Assembly (NCBI GenBank): GCA_018896355.1
Contig: JAHIMW010000210.1
Span: 1 to 11,886 of the forward strand
Source: Pseudomonadota bacterium
GTDB taxonomy: Bacteria; Desulfobacterota; Syntrophia; Syntrophales; UBA5619
Reading direction: 5' to 3'
DNA length: 11,886 bases
Each line of letters starts with the position of its first letter. Position 1 is the first letter of the stretch. A model generated the notes under the pieces. It worked only from the letters and a program-made list of their open reading frames with translations. It was not told where the DNA came from and did not search any database. The position numbers and the translations under genes are program-made. Positions 5,968 through 11,886 of this stretch are shown here, piece after piece.

Positions 5968-7707
5968 TTATTTTGTGACAGCCAACAAGTGACTTAACAA
6001 TCCCCAGAAACTGATCAGCACAAAACTAAACAACACTAACAAGATTAAAGTCTGAATCGCCGGCCGATAAGTATCCGGGCTGAAATATTTTCCACCGGAC
6101 TTAGTGAATATCAGCGTTGGATTTTTACTGAGCAGGGAAAGCTTACCTACTATATCCATGCTCAGGGTCTCGACTTTGTTAAAGGCAGTTTCCAGGTCTT
6201 CAACAAAGACCCTCTGCACCCATCGCGCCGGTCTGCGGTAAAACCAATCCACATCCAGGGTAATGCCGGCTTCACCGGCAAGTCGCTTGCGGAAAATCCA
6301 GAAGGCGGCAAAGGTGAAGATCAGGATCTGCGAAGTTTCCACAACGTGGGAGAATGTATAGGGTGCAAAATGGACCGTGTAGGGCAGCATGTCGTATAAC
6401 AGCCCGGGCATGATGCCGTGTAGAAGGCAGAAAAAGGACGCCGCCGCCATTCCCAGATACATATTTCGCGGCGGCGGAAGAGGGATTAAGCCCCGGTTTT
6501 CGCCGTACCACGTGAAGTAAGGCAATTTTATGCCCACGGAAAGAAAGGTTCCCACGGAGGCAAGCAGCATAAGCAGCATCGCGAAAGGGTAATTCGCCTC
6601 GCCCGCCGCAGCCACCACCATGGACTTGCTGATGAAGCCGTTGAAGAGGGGAAACCCGGAAATGGAAAAAGCCCCGATCATGTAAAGCCATAAAATAAGC
6701 GGTTGTTTTTTTGCCAGTCCACCGAGTTCCGTCAGTTTGCTTTTCCCCGTGGTGTGGAGTACCGCCCCGGCGCCCATGAAAAGGAGCGCCTTGTATAAAA
6801 TGTGACTGAAGGCGTGGGCGGTAGCGCCGTTTACCGCCAGCTCCGTACCGATACCGGCGCCGGCCACCATGTAACCGACCTGACTTATAATGTGATAGGC
6901 GAGGATCTCCCGAATGTCGTTGGCCAAAACGGCAAAGACCACGCCGTACAAGGCCATCAGCACACCCAGGAATATCAGGATCTCCCAGCCGGGGAACATC
7001 CTCAACAAGACATAAACGGCGGTTTTGGTGGTCAAGGCGCTCAGGAAAACCGCCCCCGTCACCGTCGCCTTCGGATAGGCGTCGGCAATCCAGGCGTGCA
7101 AGGGGACAACAGCGGCATTGACGGCAACCCCCGCAAGAATCAGCCATGATGAAAGTGCGTTGCGATCCGTGAGTTGCTCAATCAGGATTCCTCCTGTTTC
7201 CCCCGCATGAAGGAGAATGCCGGCAAACAGCAAACCGCCGCCGAAGACGTGAAACATCAAATAGCGCATCCCCGCCTTTTCGGATTCACGGACGCCTCTG
7301 GCCCAGATCAGATAGGTCGAAGGCAGGCTCATCAGTTCCCAGAAAACGAACAGCGTGATCAAATCGCCGGCAAATGTCACCCCCAGGGCGCCGGCGGCAT
7401 AGAGGAGGGTCGCAGTCTGTTTCGCCGCCTCCTTGACATGAAAGGCAAAGAGGGCGCCGATAAGCGTTATCAGCGCAAATATCGTCCCGAAGATCCGGCT
7501 CAACCGATCGACCTTGTATACGACAAGCTTATAATCCATCAATTCCAGTGTCAGGTTAACGCCTGACGGCGCCAGCCAGACAAGGACAAGGGCGATAAGC
7601 GGAATGAAAAGCGAGAAATAAGAGCGGTAATTGCGGGGCAACAGCGGAAGCAAAAGGGCGCCCGCGAGCATGACCAGGGCTGGAGGAAACGTAGCGTCAA
7701 TCGGCAT
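5968..7707 (-). CDS. Mrp/Mnh-type antiporter subunit D paralogue 3, extended C-terminus
   Basis: A 579-residue polytopic membrane protein of the proton-conducting Nuo/Mrp antiporter family, probably one ion-translocating module of the complex. The TM5 glutamate is E124 (FVFWELMSLP). The position of the usual TM7 lysine is N197 (VAVNAAVVPLHAW), while a lysine remains at K228 (ALTTKTAVYVL). After the membrane core comes a tail of about 100 residues starting near DVDWFYRRPARW. It holds a probable amphipathic helix and a final membrane helix, reminiscent of the lateral-helix arm of NuoL/HyfB-type proteins. I chose ATG 7707 because GGAGG lies 8 bases upstream; it overlaps the end of the preceding small gene by 11 bases. 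An upstream start at 7758 would add 17 non-family residues. Last gene of the operon. Confidence 0.82.
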   Translation of the reverse strand: MPIDATFPPALVMLAGALLLPLLPRNYRSYFSLFIPLIALVLVWLAPSGVNLTLELMDYKLVVYKVDRLSRIFGTIFALITLIGALFAFHVKEAAKQTATLLYAAGALGVTFAGDLITLFVFWELMSLPSTYLIWARGVRESEKAGMRYLMFHVFGGGLLFAGILLHAGETGGILIEQLTDRNALSSWLILAGVAVNAAVVPLHAWIADAYPKATVTGAVFLSALTTKTAVYVLLRMFPGWEILIFLGVLMALYGVVFAVLANDIREILAYHIISQVGYMVAGAGIGTELAVNGATAHAFSHILYKALLFMGAGAVLHTTGKSKLTELGGLAKKQPLILWLYMIGAFSISGFPLFNGFISKSMVVAAAGEANYPFAMLLMLLASVGTFLSVGIKLPYFTWYGENRGLIPLPPPRNMYLGMAAASFFCLLHGIMPGLLYDMLPYTVHFAPYTFSHVVETSQILIFTFAAFWIFRKRLAGEAGITLDVDWFYRRPARWVQRVFVEDLETAFNKVETLSMDIVGKLSLLSKNPTLIFTKSGGKYFSPDTYRPAIQTLILLVLFSFVLISFWGLLSHLLAVTK

Positions 7708-7918
7708 CGTAATAATCCTCCCCCTTTCGCAAAAAGAGCTTCCCCAGTGATTTGGCAAAGAAAATAATCAATATGCAGCCGAAAAAACCGAAGAGGGCGA
7801 AAAAAACGGGGATGCGGTTCCACCAGGCATCGTGCGCAGAATCATGGGGTGTCGCAAATCCGCCCCACAGAGAAACAATCGCCGCAATCGCCAACAGCGC
7901 CCAGCGCAGTTTGTTCAT
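7697..7918 (-). CDS. Small two-helix membrane protein of the antiporter cluster
   Basis: A 73-residue protein with a hydrophobic helix at about 7-23, a short loop containing TPHDSAHDAWWNRIP, a second helix at about 39-60 (FFALFGFFGCILIIFFAK), and a charged tail RKGEDYYDAD. Its ATG overlaps the stop of the upstream gene by 4 bases (ATGA) and its 3' end overlaps the next start by 11 bases, so it is embedded in the operon and almost certainly translated. The pattern of two helices ending in an EDYYD tail is one I recall from other Mrp-like and respiratory antiporter clusters in proteobacteria, but I know no name or function. It is probably an accessory subunit bridging antiporter modules; that is inference. 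Confidence 0.75.
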   Translation of the reverse strand: MNKLRWALLAIAAIVSLWGGFATPHDSAHDAWWNRIPVFFALFGFFGCILIIFFAKSLGKLFLRKGEDYYDAD

Positions 7919-9417
7919 CGGCCGATTCCTCCCAATATGCCGCCGCTGACCTCAACGGCCAGGCGATAGAAATGAAAAAACAGATCGGGATAAAGTCCCA
8001 GCAGGATGGACAAAAGCGCCGTAACCAACAGAGGAATGACCATGGCATAAGATGCCTCTCCATGTTCGTACGGAACGGTGGGAGTTTTGAAAAAGGCGCG
8101 GGAGATGATGGGCGCAAAATATCCTGCGTTGAGAAGCCCGCTCAGCACCAGGACAGCCAATGGCAACATTTCACCGGCCTGCAGGGAACCCAGACCGAGC
8201 TGCCACTTGCTGATGAATCCATTGACAGGCGGAATGCCCGCCAAACCAATGGCGGCCACCGTGAAGGCGCCCATTGTCCAGGGCATAGCCCTGCCGATGC
8301 CGTCCAGTTCGCTGATCTTTTCCTTATGGTGTCGGACGTAAATGGCGCCGGCGCAAAAAAACAGCGTGATCTTCATCGTGGCATGATTGGCGATATGCAG
8401 CAACCCGCCGACGAGCGACGCAGGAGAAAGCAGGGCCGCTCCCAGAACGATATAGGAGAGGTGTCCCACGGTGGAGTAGGCCAGGCGGAATTTGAGATTG
8501 TCCTGCCGAAAGGCAAGCAGCGAAGCCAGAATGATGGTTGCGCCCGCCACCGTCGCCAAAAAGATATTCAGGTCGAATTGACGCATCAGCGTCGGCCCAA
8601 AGACAAACCCGACAACCCTTACAACCCCGAACACGCCCGACTTGACCACCGCCACGGCGTGCAGCAGGGCGCTGACCGGGGTGGGGGCGGCCATTGCTGC
8701 GGGAAGCCAGCTGTGCAGGGGCATGACCGCGGCCTTGACCCCGACCCCGCCGAGGAAAAGGAGAAACAAGACCGTAATCGCGGCCGGCGAAAATGAGGCA
8801 TCGCCGAACAGACCGCCGGCCCGGAAGTCCAAAGTGCCCGCTATTCTGTATGTCCAGGCCGTGGCGGCGATCAGCAGGACACCCGCCGTAAGGGTATAGA
8901 CGAGATACTTTCTGCCTGCCGAAACGGCGATTTTCGTCTCCTTGTGAATCACCAGCGGATAGGTGGCGATGGTCAGGATTTCATAAAATAAGACGAAGGT
9001 GAGCAGATTGGCCGCAAAGGCGATGCCGATCGTGGCGGAAAGACAGACGGCAAAACTGGCAAAGTAGCGGGTCTGCTTGTGCTCCTTGAGTCCGCGCACA
9101 TAACCGATGGAATAAATGGAGGTAAGTATCCATAAACCGGAGGCGATCAACGCAAAAAAAATACCGAATTGGTCCGCTTTCAACGCCAGGGCGATGCCGG
9201 GCGATATCTCCCAGAAGGTGTACTCGGCAATCCGTCCGGCCAGAGCGCCGGGCAACAGAAGAAAAACGAGGGAAAACTTTACTATGCTTGCCGCGAGCGT
9301 CCAGAATTCTCGCAGGTTCGCATGGCGGGAACTGAGCATGATCAGCAGCGCCGCAATCAGAGAGACCATCACGGCATAAAATGGTATAATGGATCTGTAA
9401 ATTTCCGGATATGTCAT
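7915..9417 (-). CDS. NuoL/MrpA-like antiporter subunit (D paralogue 2)
   Basis: A 500-residue polytopic membrane protein of the Nuo/Mrp antiporter family with about 14 hydrophobic helices. Proton-path residues are intact: E146 (LFYEILTIATYP), K228 (GVGVKAAVMPLHSWLP), H253 (LLHAVAVVKS) and K259. The PTPVSALLH...VKSGV arrangement is closer to NuoL and the N-terminal half of MrpA than to MrpD or NuoN. It may therefore stand in for the MrpA core that is otherwise missing from this cluster. Starts 13 bases after the end of mrpD with only a weak AGG as ribosome binding site, and overlaps the next small gene by 4 bases. Public annotation of relatives would probably read monovalent cation/H+ antiporter subunit D or proton-conducting transporter. 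Confidence 0.82.
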   Translation of the reverse strand: MTYPEIYRSIIPFYAVMVSLIAALLIMLSSRHANLREFWTLAASIVKFSLVFLLLPGALAGRIAEYTFWEISPGIALALKADQFGIFFALIASGLWILTSIYSIGYVRGLKEHKQTRYFASFAVCLSATIGIAFAANLLTFVLFYEILTIATYPLVIHKETKIAVSAGRKYLVYTLTAGVLLIAATAWTYRIAGTLDFRAGGLFGDASFSPAAITVLFLLFLGGVGVKAAVMPLHSWLPAAMAAPTPVSALLHAVAVVKSGVFGVVRVVGFVFGPTLMRQFDLNIFLATVAGATIILASLLAFRQDNLKFRLAYSTVGHLSYIVLGAALLSPASLVGGLLHIANHATMKITLFFCAGAIYVRHHKEKISELDGIGRAMPWTMGAFTVAAIGLAGIPPVNGFISKWQLGLGSLQAGEMLPLAVLVLSGLLNAGYFAPIISRAFFKTPTVPYEHGEASYAMVIPLLVTALLSILLGLYPDLFFHFYRLAVEVSGGILGGIGR

Positions 9418-9430
9418 TGCCTGGCGTCTG

Positions 9431-10945
9431 TTACATTCCCAACGGGATGATCCGTTGAATAATTCCTTTCACAATATTTGCGTTCAATAACCCGAGCAGC
9501 AGCAAAGAGAAGGAGAGAACAACGGCGGGTATCATGAGAGAATATTTTTCCTCGCCTATCAGGGAACCCTCTCTATTTTTCGTTTCAGCGGGCAAGTCCT
9601 CCCCCGCCTTTTGCGCCGGAGGCGGCACAAGATAAACCTTCTCCAGTATCCGGAAGAAATAGACGGCATTCAACAGACTGCTGATGAGAATGACCGCCAG
9701 AAACACCCAATTCCCCTTGTCGATGGCCCCCAGGGCCAGGTACCACTTGCTGAAAAAGCCGGCCGTGGGGGGAAGGCCGATCATGGAAAGAGCGGCCAGA
9801 GTAAAGGCGGCCATGCTCCAGGGCAATTTCTTCCTGTAAGAAGCATCGAGCTTTGAGATGTCCGAGTGACCGGAGTTTTTCCTTATATTTGCGGCAACGA
9901 GGAACAAAGCCCCCTTCATAAAGGCATGATTCAAAATGTGGAGCACCGCGCCTATGTAACCGAGGGGATTCGCCAGTCCTATTCCCAAACCGATATAGCC
10001 GATCTGGGCAATGCTGCTGTAGGCCAGCATTCTTTTCATCTCGTTCTGGGCGATCGCCATCACGGAACCGTAGATGATGCCGATGGCGGAAAGCCACGCG
10101 ATCAAGTCCGTAATCGGCAATGACTGGCTTACAAATTTGACGCCGAAGACAAAAAACATGATGCGAATCAACACGTAGGCCGCGATCTTCGTCCCGATGG
10201 GGGCAACCAGCGCCGATGAAGTTGAAGGGGCATAGGTATAAGCATCGGGCAACCAGCCCTGGAGGGGGAAGATGGCCATCTTGATCCCCACGCCGATGAC
10301 GATCAGCGAAAGGGCGGCGGCCACGGCAGGGTTTCCATGAATATGGGGAAGTATGTCTCTAACGTCCGCCATGTTCAGAGAACCGGTCACGATGTAGAGA
10401 AAACCGATCCCCAGCAGATAAAACGACGCCCCCACCGTTCCCATGATCAGATAGCGAAAAGAGGCAACCGGCGCCTGCTTCTCACCGATGCCGATCAGCC
10501 CATAACCGGCCAGGGAGAAGATTTCCAGGAATACATAGAGGTTGAACAGATCGCCCGTCATGACGATGCCGTTTGCACCGCAGAGAAACAGGAGCACCAG
10601 GGAATAATAGGGAACCGATTTCCCGGAAATATCGCTCCCCTTCAGGCCGCCGGCATGACACAGGACGATAAAGGCGACGACGTTTACGACCAGTGCGACA
10701 AATGCGGAGAGGGAATCCAGAACGTATTCGATTCCGATCGGAGGCATCCAGCCGCCGAAATGATAGGTCAGCGGACCGCCTTTCCATACGCGGAACATAT
10801 TGTAAGCGGAGATCGCCACGGAACCAATAGCTGCCGCCACCGCCACAAGATAGGCCACACCCGTCTTCTTGATCGCCAAAACAGGGATGGCGATTGCGGT
10901 GGCCAGCAACAGCAAAGGGACCAGCGCCGGCGAGTTCTGTATCAT
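9431..10945 (-). CDS. mrpD: Mrp/Mnh antiporter subunit D (NuoN/NuoM-like)
   Basis: A 504-residue integral membrane protein matching MrpD, one of the antiporter modules exchanging monovalent cations and protons across the inner membrane. Visible residues are E141 in the LYVFLEIFSLAGYG helix, K222 in GVGIKMAIFPLQGWLPDAY and K253 in APIGTKIAAYVL, corresponding to the TM5 glutamate, TM7 lysine and TM8 lysine of the family. The GLPPTAGFFSKW loop is also conserved. The ATG at 10945 shares one base with the mrpC stop (TGATG); a GTG one codon earlier is possible. It directly follows mrpC, the usual Mrp gene order. Confidence 0.87.
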   Translation of the reverse strand: MIQNSPALVPLLLLATAIAIPVLAIKKTGVAYLVAVAAAIGSVAISAYNMFRVWKGGPLTYHFGGWMPPIGIEYVLDSLSAFVALVVNVVAFIVLCHAGGLKGSDISGKSVPYYSLVLLFLCGANGIVMTGDLFNLYVFLEIFSLAGYGLIGIGEKQAPVASFRYLIMGTVGASFYLLGIGFLYIVTGSLNMADVRDILPHIHGNPAVAAALSLIVIGVGIKMAIFPLQGWLPDAYTYAPSTSSALVAPIGTKIAAYVLIRIMFFVFGVKFVSQSLPITDLIAWLSAIGIIYGSVMAIAQNEMKRMLAYSSIAQIGYIGLGIGLANPLGYIGAVLHILNHAFMKGALFLVAANIRKNSGHSDISKLDASYRKKLPWSMAAFTLAALSMIGLPPTAGFFSKWYLALGAIDKGNWVFLAVILISSLLNAVYFFRILEKVYLVPPPAQKAGEDLPAETKNREGSLIGEEKYSLMIPAVVLSFSLLLLGLLNANIVKGIIQRIIPLGM

Positions 10946-11319
10946 CACGATGATTTCATCCGTTCCAAGAGTATCGATTCGTTCAGCGTTTTATAACGCC
11001 GGTAAATGGCAATGGCCAGAGAGAAGGCGACGCCGCTCGTGGCCACGCCGACCACGATGGCCGTAAGCATCAGGCAGTGCTGTAAAGGGCTGATGTACTT
11101 CGCGGCATCGGCCGCGCCTGCAAGGGGGTCCAATACGGGAACGGTCGCTGACCATTTCACGGCGCTGGCCACGTAAAACATGATGATCGCAACCTGTAAG
11201 ATCGTCATTCCTATCAGCTTCTTCACCAGATTGTTCTTAAAGATCATCCCGTAAAGGCCCAGGATAAGAAGAAAAATGATGGCCCAATAGGCATAATGGC
11301 CCAGGATAAAGTCAGTCAT
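10945..11319 (-). CDS. mrpC: Mrp/Mnh antiporter subunit C (NuoK-like)
   Basis: A 124-residue protein with three predicted membrane helices, matching MrpC, the NuoK-like small subunit that joins the antiporter modules. The diagnostic last helix contains PLQHCLMLTAIVVGVATSGV, and the first helices include GLYGMIFKNNLVKKLIGM. ATG 11319 is preceded by AAGGA with a 7-base gap and overlaps the mrpB stop by 8 bases. A TTG at 11334 would add five residues but has no upstream ribosome binding site. Between helices 2 and 3 lies a short loop (about residues 56-75) of unremarkable composition. Confidence 0.87.
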   Translation of the reverse strand: MTDFILGHYAYWAIIFLLILGLYGMIFKNNLVKKLIGMTILQVAIIMFYVASAVKWSATVPVLDPLAGAADAAKYISPLQHCLMLTAIVVGVATSGVAFSLAIAIYRRYKTLNESILLERMKSS

Positions 11320-11752
11320 GAGGGTATCCTTCAAGCAGGTCGTCGTAAATGGAGACCAAAATCGCCATCACGGCCAGACCGACGCCAATCTCTACCATTA
11401 AGATGCCGATGGAGCGAAGTTCGGGGGCCGTGAAACCGGCAAAGGGAAGAAATCGGTAGTTTAAGAACTCTCCACCGGAGAGCATGGCCCAAAACCCGGT
11501 GCCGAAATAGATGAGCACGCCGACGGAGCCCAACGGAGTGCCCAGGGTTGTCTTGAATTGCAGTTGCGCGATTTCTCGACCGGCGGAAAGCCGCATCAAT
11601 ATCAAGGAAGCAGCCATGATGGTGCCGCCCTGGAATCCGCCGCCGGGACTGTAATGCCCGTGAAAGATGACATAAATGGCAAAGAGCATGATAAAAGGGG
11701 AAACCATGCGGCTGACCATCAATATGATAGGGTTGCTTTTATAGCTGATCAT
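11312..11752 (-). CDS. mrpB: Mrp/Mnh antiporter subunit B (MnhB domain)
   Basis: A 146-residue membrane protein with about four helices and the family signature GHYSPGGGFQGG at about 32-43, characteristic of MnhB/MrpB. It is a structural subunit of the Mrp cation/proton antiporter; an MnhB domain also occurs in Mbh-type hydrogenases and related complexes. The ATG at 11752 overlaps the end of the preceding partial gene by 14 bases, and its stop overlaps the mrpC start by 8 bases. No strong ribosome binding site is visible, consistent with translational coupling. Confidence 0.87.
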   Translation of the reverse strand: MISYKSNPIILMVSRMVSPFIMLFAIYVIFHGHYSPGGGFQGGTIMAASLILMRLSAGREIAQLQFKTTLGTPLGSVGVLIYFGTGFWAMLSGGEFLNYRFLPFAGFTAPELRSIGILMVEIGVGLAVMAILVSIYDDLLEGYPHD

Positions 11753-11886
11753 CGGAATTTCTTTTCTTTCTCCGCAATATCAGAAAACAGATAAGCCCCG
11801 CCGTCAGGATCACCGTTTCTTCGCCCAAGGTGTCGTAGCTGCGGTAATCCGCCAGAATGACCGTAACCATATTCGGTGTATTGGCA
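11739..11886 (-). CDS. MrpA C-terminal/MbhE-like subunit, partial (3' end)
   Basis: Only the last 48 residues are in the window; the 5' part lies beyond position 11886. The stretch NMVTVILADYRSYDTLGEET followed by a hydrophobic helix and a basic end (RRKKRNSD) matches the segment between the MrpA C-terminal region and the MrpB domain, as found in MbhE and in split Mrp systems. It stops at 11739-11741, inside mrpB, so here it is a polypeptide separate from the MnhB domain. The family identity is strong for such a short piece; the full architecture cannot be seen. Confidence 0.7.
   Translation of the reverse strand, partial: ANTPNMVTVILADYRSYDTLGEETVILTAGLICFLILRRKKRNSDDQL

Noticed and set aside
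5848..5980. Small plus-strand ORF after treT
   Set aside because: About 43 codons of basic, serine-rich sequence with no ribosome binding site, running into the opposing antiporter gene.
6272..7147. Second minus-strand frame inside the third antiporter subunit
   Set aside because: Overlaps the conserved antiporter frame and encodes a Gly/Arg/His-rich sequence without family features.
7849..8796. Plus-strand open frame of 315 codons opposite an antiporter gene
   Set aside because: The translation is Gln/Gly/Arg-rich and hydrophilic, as expected of antisense to membrane-helix codons. The minus strand encodes a well-conserved membrane protein.

Overview
The window looks like a chromosomal stretch from a Gram-negative, probably anaerobic or syntrophic bacterium of the Desulfobacterota (former Deltaproteobacteria; Syntrophales-like is my best guess, from protein similarity I recall rather than any search). 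Gram-negative origin is supported by remnants of Pal (peptidoglycan-associated lipoprotein) and GspC (type II secretion) at the left end. Two convergent operons fill the rest. No rRNA, tRNA, CRISPR array or insertion sequence is visible.

Left edge (1-783): an AT-rich patch with a near-consensus sigma-70 promoter, a palindromic operator-like site inside it and a second perfect palindrome upstream. It is followed by the C-terminal end of a pal gene and the C-terminal PDZ end of a gspC gene. Both are truncated and lie side by side in one reading frame, separated by a TGA. A 37-codon small ORF comes next.

Plus-strand trehalose operon (784-5841): a membrane-anchored sensor/HAMP/GT20 trehalose-6-phosphate synthase (otsA type), the matching HAD phosphatase (otsB), a DUF5752-like protein made of two tandem repeats, and a TreT-type trehalose synthase (GT4). 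The operon therefore encodes two independent routes to trehalose: nucleotide-sugar plus glucose-6-phosphate through OtsA/OtsB, and nucleotide-sugar plus glucose through TreT. The first enzyme appears to be wired directly to an extracytoplasmic sensor domain.

Minus-strand ion-transport operon (11886 down to 5968): a multisubunit Mrp/Mnh-type cation/proton antiporter. In transcription order it contains a separate MrpA-C-terminal/MbhE-like piece (partial, running off the right edge), mrpB, mrpC, mrpD, a NuoL/MrpA-like antiporter subunit, a conserved small two-helix membrane protein, and a third antiporter-like subunit with a long C-terminal extension. Most of its genes overlap by 1-14 bases, so it is one transcription and translation unit whose promoter lies beyond the window. 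The three antiporter-like subunits differ at the charged residues that carry protons.

Trehalose (a compatible solute) and Mrp-type sodium/proton exchange are both plausible osmotic and ionic stress functions. The operons are convergent and share only a 126-base gap without a recognisable terminator, so any functional link is inference. The most interesting features are the sensor-fused trehalose-6-phosphate synthase, the duplicated unknown protein between the two trehalose pathways, and the split, three-headed antiporter.
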